The notes beneath the pieces were generated by a model. It ran no database searches and was not told the origin of the DNA. It saw only the letters and a list, made by a program, of their open reading frames with translations. DNA of 64,000 nt from Lingula anatina (lineage: Eukaryota > Brachiopoda > Lingulata > Lingulida > Lingulidae): the NCBI RefSeq assembly GCF_001039355.2, contig NW_019775482.1, forward strand, positions 287,531-351,530. Reading direction: 5' to 3'. Position numbers and translations under genes: made by a program. Shown here piece after piece: positions 1 to 11,795 of this stretch; within the stretch, counting starts at the first letter, position 1, and each line of letters begins with the position of its first letter.

Positions 1-203
1 TCTTTTAGCCTTAAATGCTGATATATGTAAGGAATTGTCCGCCCTGATCTGCATGCGATCATCAGTACTTGGTTCAATGTAATGTCCATTGTACTTCCAT
101 CGAATTTCAGCTGTAGGTGGTGCCACTTGGCAAGATAAGACCACCTCTGCATTTTTCTTCACAACTTGGGACTCTGGTTCCACAACAAAACTTGGGAGCA
201 CTT
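1..203 (-). CDS. Ig-like domain exon, N-terminal half (partial gene, runs off the left edge)
   Basis: Seen: read on the minus strand, the segment is bounded by a good acceptor (TTTATTTACAG ending at 204) and stays open to base 1. The first two bases complete a Glu codon begun in the upstream exon, and 67 full codons follow. The protein starts VLPSFVVEPESQ and contains the B-strand pattern EVVLSCQV (Cys at precursor residue 52), the C-strand IRWKYNG (Trp at residue 63) and a later NSLHIS strand. This is the classic Ig Cys...Trp layout. The second, F-strand Cys would lie beyond the window. Known: such domains sit at the outer end of cell-surface receptors and adhesion proteins. Inferred: with the signal peptide upstream, this is the first Ig domain of a secreted or type I membrane protein. 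The spacing recalls PTK7, CDON/BOC or DCC/protogenin first domains, but 67 residues cannot decide. Immunoglobulin fold: high confidence. Family: open. Confidence 0.9.
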
Positions 204-2101
204 CTGTAAATAAAGAAAATGAAAGTGAGGATTTCATTTCAAACAGGAACATAAAAGATTTACAGGTGAAGAATTCTATGTAGTATATTAAACCTTTATA
301 TGGCAGGCAATTAGGAAGGAGTATAGGCTAATAAAAAGACAACTTATCGAAGACCATTTCATATACATTTTCCTGTTATCTCTGCAAGAAAGCTTCAATT
401 ATCTCTTAAACCTGCTCTCCAAGTTATCTTCACAAGCAATTTTCATACGCCATTAACACTGAGCTAGAGTTTCCCTATCTTGTAAAACTGCTCACGTTCA
501 CCCCAAGTGGTCCAATAAAGGGGCTGTGTTGGGTGGAACCAAGCATGTTCCAGGAAGCAATGGGGCTATTACGATCTCCGTAAGGTCGTGTTGAACATTT
601 CCTGCCTGAGCCAGATGGATCTTTGAAGGCAGGAGAACTGACATGAAGAGACCCCAAGACAACCTGGGCTAGTTACAAAGTGCTAGGTGGATGATTCAGG
701 ATTGCCTGTAGTATGAAACAAGGCCTGCCTAGCACCTGCCTCGGTTGAATTCTTCATTGAAATATTACTATGAACCGAGTTTGTGATGAAAGATATTTTT
801 ATGATTCCTTACACAAATTGGATTATTTTATCACTACTAATTTTATTCATTTATTTATTAACCTATTTATTCATTATTGTATTATTTCATTATCAATTTA
901 ATCTTTTTGGACATTAAAATTGTGGGTTAAGGGAATAGATGAAATAATAAAACAGACTAGAGTGATTTAACCTACAGACAGGGACTTTCCATCAAAATAA
1001 AGACCTGGGGAAGAAATCCCTCCAAATGCCATTTCATGCTTGTATAAAGAGAAAATCCACAGGTTTTGGTCATAGGTTGTGCACTCTCACCTGAAACTGC
1101 CTTTAAACTTTTCCCAAAACATCCCTCTTACTGTTTTAATTTTTATCAAACTTTCTTATGTCAACCTTGGAATTATTCAGACAAATTTTAAGGCTTGTGC
1201 TCAAACCGACATGGCCACAGTTAAGGGGAAATAGAGGCCATGATGAAATGATGAAACTTCATGCAAGATGTTGTTCAAGGTTTATGTTTTGAGATAAAAT
1301 TCAACCTGTTGGGAAAGTTTTTATTTCAATCATTATTATTATTATTATTATTTGAAAGAATTTTTGTATGAAAAGGTATCAAAAGGGCAACATTCAATCC
1401 TTAGTTAACTTCAATAACAGGACACTATAGCCAAAGACACATTTCTTAAAAAGAGCTGAAGCAACTAGAACTATTATAAGCTTGGTTGATGGCCAGTAAG
1501 CTATTGCCAGAAACAAGGCCGTGAATGAAGGAAAAAAGAGATGCCAGTGCATGATAAAGGAACCAGCCACTTGGTGTACAAACTTTGTAACTGGAGGCAA
1601 AAGATTGAGAGGTGTACAGCAAACTTTTGGAATACATCAAGTGTCCGGTATCAATACACTTAAGTGGAATATGTGTTCAGTGAAATGAAGATGTTTCAGG
1701 AATAAGTGAAATGCAACCACTTTGATCACAAAGCATGTTTTGTAACTCCAGGGGCTGATCCAAACCTGATCTGGAGACAAGACACAAACAATGAACATCT
1801 TGAACGTCCCCTTACACAATACATTCACACTAAGGTACCTGAATGGACTCCTAACACAACACAATCAAGATAAAAGACACATTGTAAGACATTCTCCAAT
1901 GTGAAAAATATTACAACATAAACTGGAAGCTTCTCCTCCATTCTACCCAGCAAACTTCAGGAAAAGAGAAAGCGATGTGAATGGTGAGGGATGACTTCAG
2001 AAGTTGTTCCTTAGCTAACTTTCAAAACTGTCTTCAGTCAGTTCCTTACAGAGAGAGAGGAAAGTGATTCTTACAGGAAACCAAAAGAAAGCACCTTTTA
2101 A

Positions 2102-2248
2102 ACAAATAGGATACCACATAGGACTAAAATGATTTTTATCTAAGACCAGAAAGGGTTCCCATATTTAAAAGATTAGACAAATAGGATGCCACATAGGATT
2201 TGAATCATTTTATCTAAGACCAAAAAGGGTTCCCATATTAAAAAGATT
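2102..2248. repeat. Two-copy tandem duplication, 75-bp period
   Basis: Copy 1 starts at 2102 and copy 2 at 2177. Both run from ACAAATAGGAT through CATAGGA, TATCTAAGACCA and AAGGGTTCCCATAT to an A-rich AAGATT end. They differ at several bases, so the duplication is not very recent. No coding role is visible. Confidence 0.85.
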
Positions 2249-2634
2249 GCAAAAAAAGATTGAGACTCAATGGTAGCCACTTTATAAGCTCGATCAGTGG
2301 ACAAAAATCTTCCTTCCTCTACTCCAACAGCTGTACAACTTCCTGTGTGGAGATATTTGGGGCCAAGATATTGACAGGAAACTCGACAACTATGTGACAT
2401 TCTTTCAGGTTTGCAATATTGCAGAAACACACACTGGGGCCCTGTTCCCAGCTACACTAACTGATGGATTCTACCTGATCATTAAAGGGTAAAGCATAGG
2501 ATTTGAATAAGAAATCATGATGTAATCTGGATTTTGGCATTACCTCAATTAGGCTAGGTGTGAACATGACCAAAAATGACAAGTCTTAGTATGAGATGTA
2601 ATAGAAGGAAACAGGCAGGATAAAAAGTTTCTTT

Positions 2635-2653
2635 CCCCCCCCCCCTCCCCCCC
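2635..2653. repeat. C-rich tract
   Basis: Nineteen bases, all C except for one T. Similar C/G homopolymer tracts lie at 11753-11764, 12766-12776, 12962-12978 (17 G), 14510-14522, 23621-23631, 31523-31535 and 57363-57374. Such tracts are prone to slippage and sequencing error. Confidence 0.9.
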
Positions 2654-3337
2654 AATAATTAAGAAAAACACCGTTCACAAAATGGTGCAAGACTTGATTA
2701 AAATCTAGTTTCATATGCTTCTGGTGTAGTGATAAGAGCTCCTGATAAAATATTTTGAATTCTGAAACTCTTAGACTCATCAAACATAAAGAGAACAAAA
2801 ATCAAAACAGCAGCCCAAAACCACACATCTCTGTTGACAGCTTTCACTGGTTCTCCTGATGCTGAATTCAGAGACATATACACATCACTTTCATGACATG
2901 AAACATAAAACATGGACCAAAAAGAGAAGTTAACCCCGAGTTGTCCAGGGAACAAACACCAATGGACAATGTCCCAGGCTCAGGTCGCCATTAAAAAACA
3001 ACAGTCAGTCCTAGTGAGGCCAAACAGCCCTAGTAGACCATCCAACTAACAACATGGTTGGTATTTTAGCAAGGGGATCCCAGTAATCAAGTTACTAACT
3101 AAATTCCTGTGTTCTTGTGGCTCACATCATGTTCTGTGGTGCTGTCTGGTTTAATAGGCTTCTCGACAGACATGGCCGTGACAGTGGTCCACCTAGGTCA
3201 GGATCACTGTCAAGGTACTGGGGTCAAAGCCCTCGCGTCACTGCTTTTCCAATCATACCCCCCCTACCCTTGCTCCACCTAAATGGCCCTACCTGGCCCA
3301 ATACAAATTCCACAGAACCAGGAAAAGATGTCAGTGC

Positions 3338-3931
3338 ACATATAAAAACATCTAAAAGCAGCAGAAGTGACAAGTATCTGAGAATGTAAAATTGGGCAGC
3401 ATGTGCTTGAAAAAGACCACAATGATGATATGCAAAATTAATTTTTCACTAAAAAAAAAAGCAAAAACAGCCAGATAAAAATAGATCATCAATTACAAGA
3501 CTTGCTGCAATCATTTCCTCATTCCCAATACTGCATCAATTTTTCATATCCCAGATCTACAGAACCCTTCACTCAGGTGACTCTAATCACTCTTGGACCA
3601 TCCCAAAGCCTGGCCAGCAAGTCCCTGGACCTGCTGTAATGTGACCCTTAATGAGCACCTGTGTTAAAAGATATGTCGGACAAGCTATCAATAGACTCGG
3701 GTTTCAATTTTCCAATCATAGCACAGCATTATTCCCCAGTCACCCTCATTCCGTCCCATTGTTCGCCTTCACCCCAAATGTTTACCCGTCTTTGTCTCCT
3801 AAGATCATCTGTTAGCCAAGGGACAAAATATTGAGGGACAAAATATTTCTCGGGGGCCTTATGGGTAGAAAAAAAAGCCCTGACTCATGGCAGCTTTGGA
3901 CTTCTTTTGAGGTCTACATCTTTTATAATTG
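3338..3931. repeat. Repeated block A, copy 1 (ends at an N join)
   Basis: About 590 bp that recurs at 3933-4521 with a few per cent difference. Landmarks in both copies are CTAAAAGCAGCA near the start, ATTAATTTTTCACTAAAAAA, ACAGAACCCTTCACTCAGG, TGGCCAGCAAGTCCCTGGAC and a CTTTTATAATTG end. Copy 1 stops exactly one base before the N at 3932. See the findings for the assembly interpretation. Confidence 0.92.
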
Positions 3932-3932
3932 N

Positions 3933-4521
3933 ACATAAAAAGATCTAAAAGCAGCATAAGTAACATGAATCCAACCATGTAAAACTGGGCAGCATATGCT
4001 TGAAAAAGATCACAAAGATAATACGCAAAATTAATTTTTCACTAAAAAAAGGAAAAAAACAGCCAGATAAAAATAGATCACCAATTACAAGACTTGCTGC
4101 AATCATTTCCTCACTCCCAAAGCTGCATCAATTTTTCATATCCCAGATGTACAGAACCCTTCACTCAGGTGACTCTAATCACTTTTGGACCATCCCAAAG
4201 CCTGGCCAGCAAGTCCCTGGACCTGCTGTAATGTGACCCTTAATGAGCACCTGTGTTAAAAGATATGTCGGACAAGCTATCAATAGACTCAGGTTTCAAT
4301 TTTCCAATCATAGCACAGCATTATTCTCCAGTCGCCCTCATTCCATCCTATTGTTCGACTTCACCCCAAATGTTTACCTGTCTTTGTCTACTAAGATCAT
4401 CTGTTAGCCGAGGGACAAAATATTGAGGGACAAAATATTTCTCAGGGGTCTTTGTGGGCAGAAAAAAAGTCCTGACTCATGGCAGCTTTGGACTTCTTTT
4501 GAGGTCTACATCTTTTATAAT
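3933..4521. repeat. Repeated block A, copy 2 (starts just after an N)
   Basis: Second copy of block A, beginning at the base after the N at 3932 and running directly into block B copy 1. It differs from copy 1 by scattered substitutions and small changes in A-run length. This looks like allelic divergence rather than an old duplication. Confidence 0.92.
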
Positions 4522-7026
4522 TGGAGCTATATATTGATATCAAATACTTCAGCTGTAATGTGTCATCTGCAAGTTAGAAAATTCCTATTTTAACATTCAC
4601 TTTGTGGACTCAATAGAAAACATGTTGCAGCCAAAGCTGTTTCTTGTTCCTATTATTATAAGGCATTAAATCACAAAAATATACTGTTTTACTTATATTT
4701 CTTTTTTAAATAAAATAAAATGATCAGTAGCTAGTAACACTTTCTTGATAGGAGGTACCATTTTAAACAAAATAGGAAAAGTTACTGCACATCACAGTTT
4801 TGAAAAACATACCAAGAGATGTCCAAACAAGGAGGGCAGCTATGAAAGACATTGTCAAAAATATGAACTACATATCTGTTCCTGTCCATGTTCTAACCAT
4901 GGGCACATAAGCAAACCTCCATTGAACACAATCTATAATGTCACAGTTCATGTGTGGTCCAGCAAAGAGACAGACACTATCACAATGACACAGATATCTG
5001 GTGACAGTGGCCAATGACCTTGGGATCAGGGGTGACAAACATGACAGACAGAGGTGGTGGGACAGTAATCCCTGTGTCATTCACTGTAATTACATGTAGG
5101 ACAAGTTTTGGTCTTGGACAATGGCCAAATGATTTGTACAGAATGGAAACCTGGAACTTGTTAAAATATGAAATATCTGGAGGAAACGATATATGCCCAC
5201 AAGCTCATAATGGAGAATTTTTTTTTTTCCTTTGCAAAACTGGTGCTTGGTCATTCTTTAGTGATTAAATACAATAAAGTAATGACATATCTTGCATGAT
5301 TTTCCTATCAGTTTTTCACTAGCTGAAACTTCTCTGACAAAAGAAATACAATATTTTTTTACCCTTTTCTGTTTGTCCTTCATCAAAATTTTAATCAATT
5401 TTTAAAAAGTGTTTGAAAAACTCTAAAGTCATTCAATTATCAGCCAGCCCCTCCCCCTGCGCCAACCAGTGTCGAGTTATTCCATTTTACCATCTGAACA
5501 ACAATTAGTTTCTTGCCTTTTTCGCCAAGAGTTCTCACGTTCACGTCACAGTCTGTGATCAAAGCTAGCAGTCTCATGTTAGTCACACATATTGAAATTC
5601 TACATCAAAGTCCATGTATTTGACACATACACAGTGGAATGTGGCTCTCTACATGACCAATGGGATCTTTTTAAATATTAGCACAAAAACAAGGTAAACA
5701 GTTTGTTCTTTTCGAGGTGCTGGAAGCATCTTTTTTAATCTTCAAAGGATTGTGAATACAAAACAAAGTTTGGGGGTTATAAAAGCCATGTCAAGCAATT
5801 TGTATTTAGTGCCATATTGCTTAAAATGTTATTTTTTCTTATCAAATGATTTGTAAACCAAATACTTGTCAAGCCAGATTTCGAGGCAAGTGTACAAAAG
5901 CACATTTCAACACAACAGCAGCAGTTCTCTTTGTAAAGTAAAAAACTTCTGACAAGATATGCTTAACTTCACTTCCTTCCATGATCTAATTCAATTGATA
6001 AAACTGTCAGAGGAAGTCCTCCTTAAACAGTATCCTAGTTACCTTCAATTTCTAGACATCAAATTCAGTCTTAAAATGAGAAGTAACTCAATTTCGTTTG
6101 GAACAAGAATCTTGTTCCGTCTCAGCACTCTCTGGCAACTGACACCTTTCTGGTGTTTTCAGACACCTGACCTGGCTCCTGTTATGATTCAGGTCTGCTG
6201 GACATCACTTTAATTGGCCTTAAAAACAACAACAGTTTCAGCAAAAACAACACCCCTGCCTTCTCAGAACGAGACCCCGCGGCTGATGACAAAAAGTGAG
6301 GGGATGCGGAAAAAATGTCCTTCAGTTAGAGGCCTCAGTGACTTTATTCTATCCTCCCAGGCCATTTACTGGCATATTCACCATAAAGTAGATAACCTCT
6401 AATTAAAATCTTCGTTTGTTTGTTTTTCAAATAAAAATCAGGAAGTTATGTTTAACTGAACTTCTAAACTTAAAATCTTACAGTTTCTTTTCTAATACTG
6501 CATGCAAATTCTCACAGCCTGAAAATAAATGCGCCTTTCGTGTTGAGGTAATGTTGAACAACTAAACTAAAATTACATAGTAAACAAATTCCATCATTTC
6601 CCTGGCAGATAAACTACTTTTTCTGGGTGGTCCCCCATGAGTCTTTAAACTAGCCTAACATCTCCCCAATTCCCTACCTCATGACTTCAAATTAGCCACT
6701 CAGATTTGACATGCCAAGGCACAAGCCAATCAGAACCCTGAGAAAATTCCACCCTGTGATTTCAAGCCAATGAAATCGCGAGAATAATTCCACCCTGTCC
6801 TTCTATTTTGGAGCAGACTACATCTCCCTGCCTTATTGTGTTATCGCCTACTGCTTGGGTGGGCTGTGTAATTATTGCCAAGCAATCAACTGGTTCTTTT
6901 TTACTGCTATTCATTGGTGTAACTGAAGCCAGTCTAGGGCAGAGGCTAATGCCTAAGTGCATACAACCAGGCTGAAGAAAACAGTATCAGGAACATCTAT
7001 TTGCTGTGGTGGAAGTTAAAATCATC
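4518..7026. repeat. Repeated block B, copy 1 (2.5 kb)
   Basis: About 2,509 bp that recurs at 7080-9581 with only scattered substitutions and small indels. Both copies begin TAATTGGAGCTATATATTG and end GGAAGTTAAAATCATC. Chance ORFs occur in parallel in both copies (for example 4745-5017 and 7303-7575) but show no recognisable domain and no sign of coding constraint. Copy 1 ends five bases before the N at 7031. Confidence 0.95.
6722..6803. repeat. 41-bp tandem pair, each unit with a CCAAT motif
   Basis: Within block B, CAAGCCAAT occurs at 6722 and 6763, each followed about 20 bases later by ATTCCACCCTGT. The same pair recurs in block B copy 2 at 9277 and 9318. The units have diverged in the middle. 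CCAAT is the NF-Y core, so a regulatory role is possible but unproven. Confidence 0.7.
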
Positions 7027-7079
7027 CAAGNGTGGACTGCCTACCACCTCGCAGAGCTTGAAAGCCAGGGGAAACACTG

Positions 7080-9581
7080 TAATTGGAGCTATATATTGAT
7101 ATCAAATACTTTAGCTGTAATGTGTCATCTGCAAGTTACAAAATTCCTATTTTAACATTCACTTTGTGGACTCAATAGAAAACATGTTGCAGCAAAAGCT
7201 GATTCTTGTTCCTATTATAAGGCATTAAATCACAAAAATATACTGTTTTATTTATATTTCTTTTTAAAATAAAATAAAATTATCAGTAGCATTAACACTT
7301 TCTTGTTAGGAGGTACCATTTTAAACAAAATAGGAAAAGTTACTGCACATCACAGTTTTGAAAAACGTACCAAGAGATGTCCAAACACGGAGGGCAGCTA
7401 TGAAAGACATTGTCAAAAATATGAACTACATATCTGTTCCTGTCCATGTTCTAACCATGGGCATATAAGCAAACCTCCACTGAACACAATCTACAATGTC
7501 ACAGTTCATGTGTGGTCCAGCAAAGAGACGGACACTATCACAATGACACAGATATCTGGTGACAGTGGCCAATGACCTTGGGATCAGGGGTGACAAACAT
7601 GACAGACAGAGGTGGTGGGACAGTAATCCCTGTGTCATTCACTGTAATTACATGTAGGACAAGTTTTGGTCTTGGACAATGGCCAAATGATTTGTACAGA
7701 ATGGAAACCTGGACCTTGTTAAAATATGAAATATCTGGAGGAAACGATATATGCCCACAAGCTCATAATGGAGAAATATTTTTTTTCCTTTGCAAAACTG
7801 GTGCTTGGTCATTCTTTAGTAATTAAATACAATAAAGTAATGACATATCTTGCATGATTTTCCTGTCAGTTTTTCACCAGCTGAAACTTCTCTGACAAAA
7901 GAAGTACAATATTTTTTTACCCTTTTCTGTTTGTCCTTCAAAATTTTAATCAATTTTTAAAAAGTGTTTGAAAAACTCTAAAGTCATTCAATTATCAGCC
8001 AGCCCCTCCCCCTGCGCCAACCAGTGTCAAGTTATTCCATTTTACCATCTGAACAACAATTAGAGTCTTGCCTTTTTCGCCAAGAGTTCTCACGTTCACG
8101 TCACAGTCTGTGATCAAAGCTAGCAGTCTCATGTTAGTCACACATATTGAAATTCTACATCAAAGTCCATGTATTTGACACATACACAGTGGAATGTGGC
8201 TGTCTACATGACCAATGGGATCTTTTTAAATATTAGCACAAAAACAAGGTAAACAGTTTGTTCTTTTCAAGGTGCTGGAAGCATCTTTTTTAATCTTCAA
8301 AGGATTGTGAATTCAAAACAAAGTTTGGGGGTTATAAAAGCCATGTCAAGCAATTTGTATTTAGTGCCATATTGCTTAAAATGTTATTTTTTCTTATCAA
8401 ATGATTTGTAAACCAAAAACTTGTCAAGCCAGATTTCGAGGCAAGTGTACAAGCGCACATTTCAACACAACAGCAGCAGTTCTCTTTGTAAAGTAAAAAA
8501 CTTCTGACAAGATATGCTTAACTTCACTTCCTTCCATGATCTAATTCAATTGATAAAACTGTCAGAGGAAGTCCTCCTTAAACAGTATCCTAGTTACCTT
8601 CAATTTCTAGACATTAAATTCAGTCTTAAAATGAGAACTAACTCAATTTCGTTTGGAACAAGAATCTTGTTCCGTCTCAGCACTCTCTGGCAACTGACAC
8701 CTTTCTGGTGTTTTCAGACACCTGACCTGGCTCCTGTTATGATCCAGGTCTGCTGGACATCACTTTAATTGGCCTTAAAAACAACAACAGTTTCAGCAAA
8801 AACAACACCCCTGCCTTCTCAGAACGAGACCCCGCGGCTGATGACAAAAAGTAAGGGGATGCGGAAAAAATGGCCTTCAGTTAGAGGCCTCAGTGACTTT
8901 ATTCTATCCTCCCAGGCCATTTACTGGCATATTCACCATAAAGTAGATAACCTCTAATTAAAATCTTCGTTTGTTTGTTTTTCAAATAAAAATCAGGAAG
9001 TTATGTTTAACTGAACTTCTAAACTTAAAATCTTACAGTTTCTTTTCTAATACTGCATGCAAATTTTCACAGCCTGAAAATAAATGCGCCTTTCGTGTTG
9101 AGGTAATGTTGAACAACTAAACTAAAATTACATAGTAAACAAATTCCATCATTTCCCTGGCAGATAAACTACTTTTTCTGGGTGGTCCCCCATGAGTCTT
9201 TAAACTAGCCTAACATCTCACCAATTCCCTACCTCATGACTTCAAATAAGCCACTCAGATTTGACATGCCAAGGCACAAGCCAATCAGAACCCTGAGAAA
9301 ATTCCACCCTGTGATTTCAAGCCAATGAAATCGCAAGAATAATTCCACCCTGTCCTTCTATTTTGGAGCAGACTACATCTCCCTGCCTTATTGTGTTATC
9401 GCCTACTGCTTGGGTGGGCTGTGTAATTATTGCCAAGCAATCAACTGGTTCTTTTTTACTGCTATTCATTGGTGTAACTGAAGCCAGTCTAGGGCAGAGG
9501 CTAATGCTTTGGTGCATACAGCCAGGCTGAAGAAAACAGTATCAGGAACATCTATTTGCTGTGGTGGAAGTTAAAATCATC
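7080..9581. repeat. Repeated block B, copy 2 (2.5 kb)
   Basis: About 2,502 bp, the second copy of block B. It is separated from copy 1 by the N at 7031 and 49 bases (7032-7080) that do not match the corresponding flank of copy 1. After 9581 the sequence leaves the repeat with no terminal inverted repeat or target-site signature that I can see. This argues against a transposon and for an assembly overlap. Confidence 0.95.
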
Positions 9582-9736
9582 AGGACTGGGTACTTTGTAA
9601 ATATAGGGCTCTCAGTGTGCTTATTGCACAAGTTAGGGTAATTTACCTTTTCGAACTTGTCGAGTAACCCTTTATTTTTTACGTCCGAGCAGATCCTGCA
9701 TTATATCAGGTGAGGCAAGGAAAATGGACAAAAAAT

Positions 9737-9784
9737 GCATTACTCGATAAGGACTGTCTCTAACAGTTGGGACAGCAGTAATGC
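9737..9784. other. Small imperfect hairpin
   Basis: GCATTACT (9737-9744) is the exact reverse complement of AGTAATGC (9777-9784). Inside it, CTGTCTC (9754-9760) pairs with GGGACAG (9769-9775) using one G-U pair, around an 8-base loop. A 9-base bulge on one side makes it a poor microRNA precursor. It may be a chance inverted repeat or a remnant of a small mobile element. Confidence 0.4.
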
Positions 9785-11659
9785 AATTATCCTTCAACAT
9801 TTGATCGAGTAATTTACAGGCAGAACTATATTGGACAAGAAAAAAAAAACTGAATTTCAATCAAACAATTATCCCACGTGAATTTTCAACAGAAAACACA
9901 CTCAATATGAGCTGGCAGCAAAAATGACCTAACAAACTCTTCTCTTTTTTCCCTACAAAGCTTAATATCATGCTATCGTTTCTTCATTTACTGTGCACAA
10001 CCATTAAGTTTCCTTTGGTAGCATGTGGATTTTACAGCAAGATTAGAAAATACATCTTCCATTTTGAAAGTTATTTGGACAGATATAATTCAATTATGGT
10101 GGCAGAATGTATTTCATCCAAATCCCCTGATATATTGATTTGTCTGAGGACCTTTTTTCATTTGGAAATATTGATTTCCCTTTTTTTTTCCAAATCTCTG
10201 TATAACAGTGCAGTTTTGGGTTAAGATTATAATTCATTGGATTCTTATTATCCTAATGCTGGATTACTAATTTTGGTGAAATAAAAAAAAATCCGAATGC
10301 AAATTAATGGCTGCCACTTCCCAAAATTTCTCCATTTTCCTCCAACACAGTATTCTTGGATGGCAAGACTTGGAATCCATTTACCCATTCAAACAGATAA
10401 CTGGCGACCTCTGACAGAGAAAAACAGAATGACTCAGCTGCCCTGCCGTGCCACTCAGCTCAGACAGGCAAACAAGTCTCACTGGAAAGAAAATGAAAAT
10501 CCTTTTGTTTTAGCCAATGAAAAATTGAATTACCTCGTTGCAGCAGACGTAAATCACTGTCAAACTGCGCCACCTTGTCATCCAGTACGGAAAACTAAAG
10601 CAATGAATTGGGGCCTTAAAACAGGACAAAAAGGGGGATTTCTCAACCATCCATGTTCAAGGACCTTATTTGTTACAGCACTGCCCTACACAAGTATAGT
10701 GCTAAAGTAAGGCATCTGTGACCATTTCGCTCTTCAAAGTTCCTTTTCTGTTCCTATCCCTGTATGGATTAAAATGTGTTCAGGAAACTGACAGAATAAA
10801 GTGAATTATTTTCATTAATTTCAACCTACTGGTGCACACGTCTCTTTCTTTCCTTTTTTTACACAGTCACTAGACAAATCAGATGCATAAAAAGTGAAAA
10901 TAAGGGGAAATATTCAAAATTTTCAACCGTGTAGGCTTCTTTCTCCTGATCAGATATTTTTATTATCAATTTTTACATTATCAACACTGTTAAATAAAAA
11001 CAGACTCATAACCAAAATATTCTTTACATTCATACTGAAAACCATGACCTTCTACTCAAGACTATAAACCATTTCTTCCTAACGGTGCTCAGTTTACCGG
11101 GTTACCGATAATAAAGTTCAAAATGCGTAGATCGACCATTAATCTTGTAACTCTCAATTAAATATTCCCCTCAAATAAAGGAAATCAATAGTGACAAATA
11201 TGCAGAAAATGTGTTACTGCCTAGGTGTATATGGAAGAGCATGGAAAATCACTACTCTCTCCTCCTGTTTCCATTCAGCTTGCACTTCAACATCATCTAT
11301 CTTCGCAACCTCTTGAACGGTGTGAATGTTGCCACGATCAGATGTCAGAGCCTTGGAAGAGCAGTAGTATGTTTTCAGTAAAAACACTGACCCAAATCTT
11401 ACAACATCTAAACATTATCAAAAGGAGCCTTCAGTTTAAACCTAATATGCACCCTTAAGCTTTCAGGCAAATGTCAGTGTGTTAGGATAAAGTGAGTTTT
11501 CTCTATCGTAGCTAAGTGGCGCTGTTGAAATGAATCTGCCCTGAGTCACTATGCGTTACTTTGGTGAAAACAGAAGTTTTACGGGCTCAGGTCTCATGGA
11601 CAGAGGGGGGGACTTTAGGAATCAGAGGGGACTATAAGAAAGAACCACCCTTTTGACTC

Positions 11660-11795
11660 AAAAATTTCCACTCTGAATCAAAATTTAATCTAGGTGCTTT
11701 GCAATTTCTCAACTTGGGATAATTAAGAAGGTAAAGGGGTCCACTTTTTTAGACCCCCCCCCCCTTCCTAGAAAATGCTGGTTAAAGGCCTCACA
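11660..11795. repeat. Dispersed repeat with C tract, copy 1
   Basis: The stretch from about 11725 (AAGAAGGTAAAGGGGTCCAC, C tract, then AATGCTGGTTAAAGGCCT) resembles 21556-21625 (AAGGGGGTGAAATGGCCCAA, C-rich run, then ATTGCTGGTACAGGCCT) in the same order and spacing. Weaker similarity extends about 65 bases upstream in both. This looks like an old, diverged interspersed repeat. Confidence 0.5.

Noticed and set aside
4745-8957. Parallel ORFs in the two copies of block B, as possible paralogous genes
   Set aside because: They are parallel only because the DNA is repeated. The proteins show no domain, and the repeat is probably an assembly effect.
10297-10710. 137-codon ORF in intron 2
   Set aside because: No recognised domain and no supporting splice sites or codon pattern.
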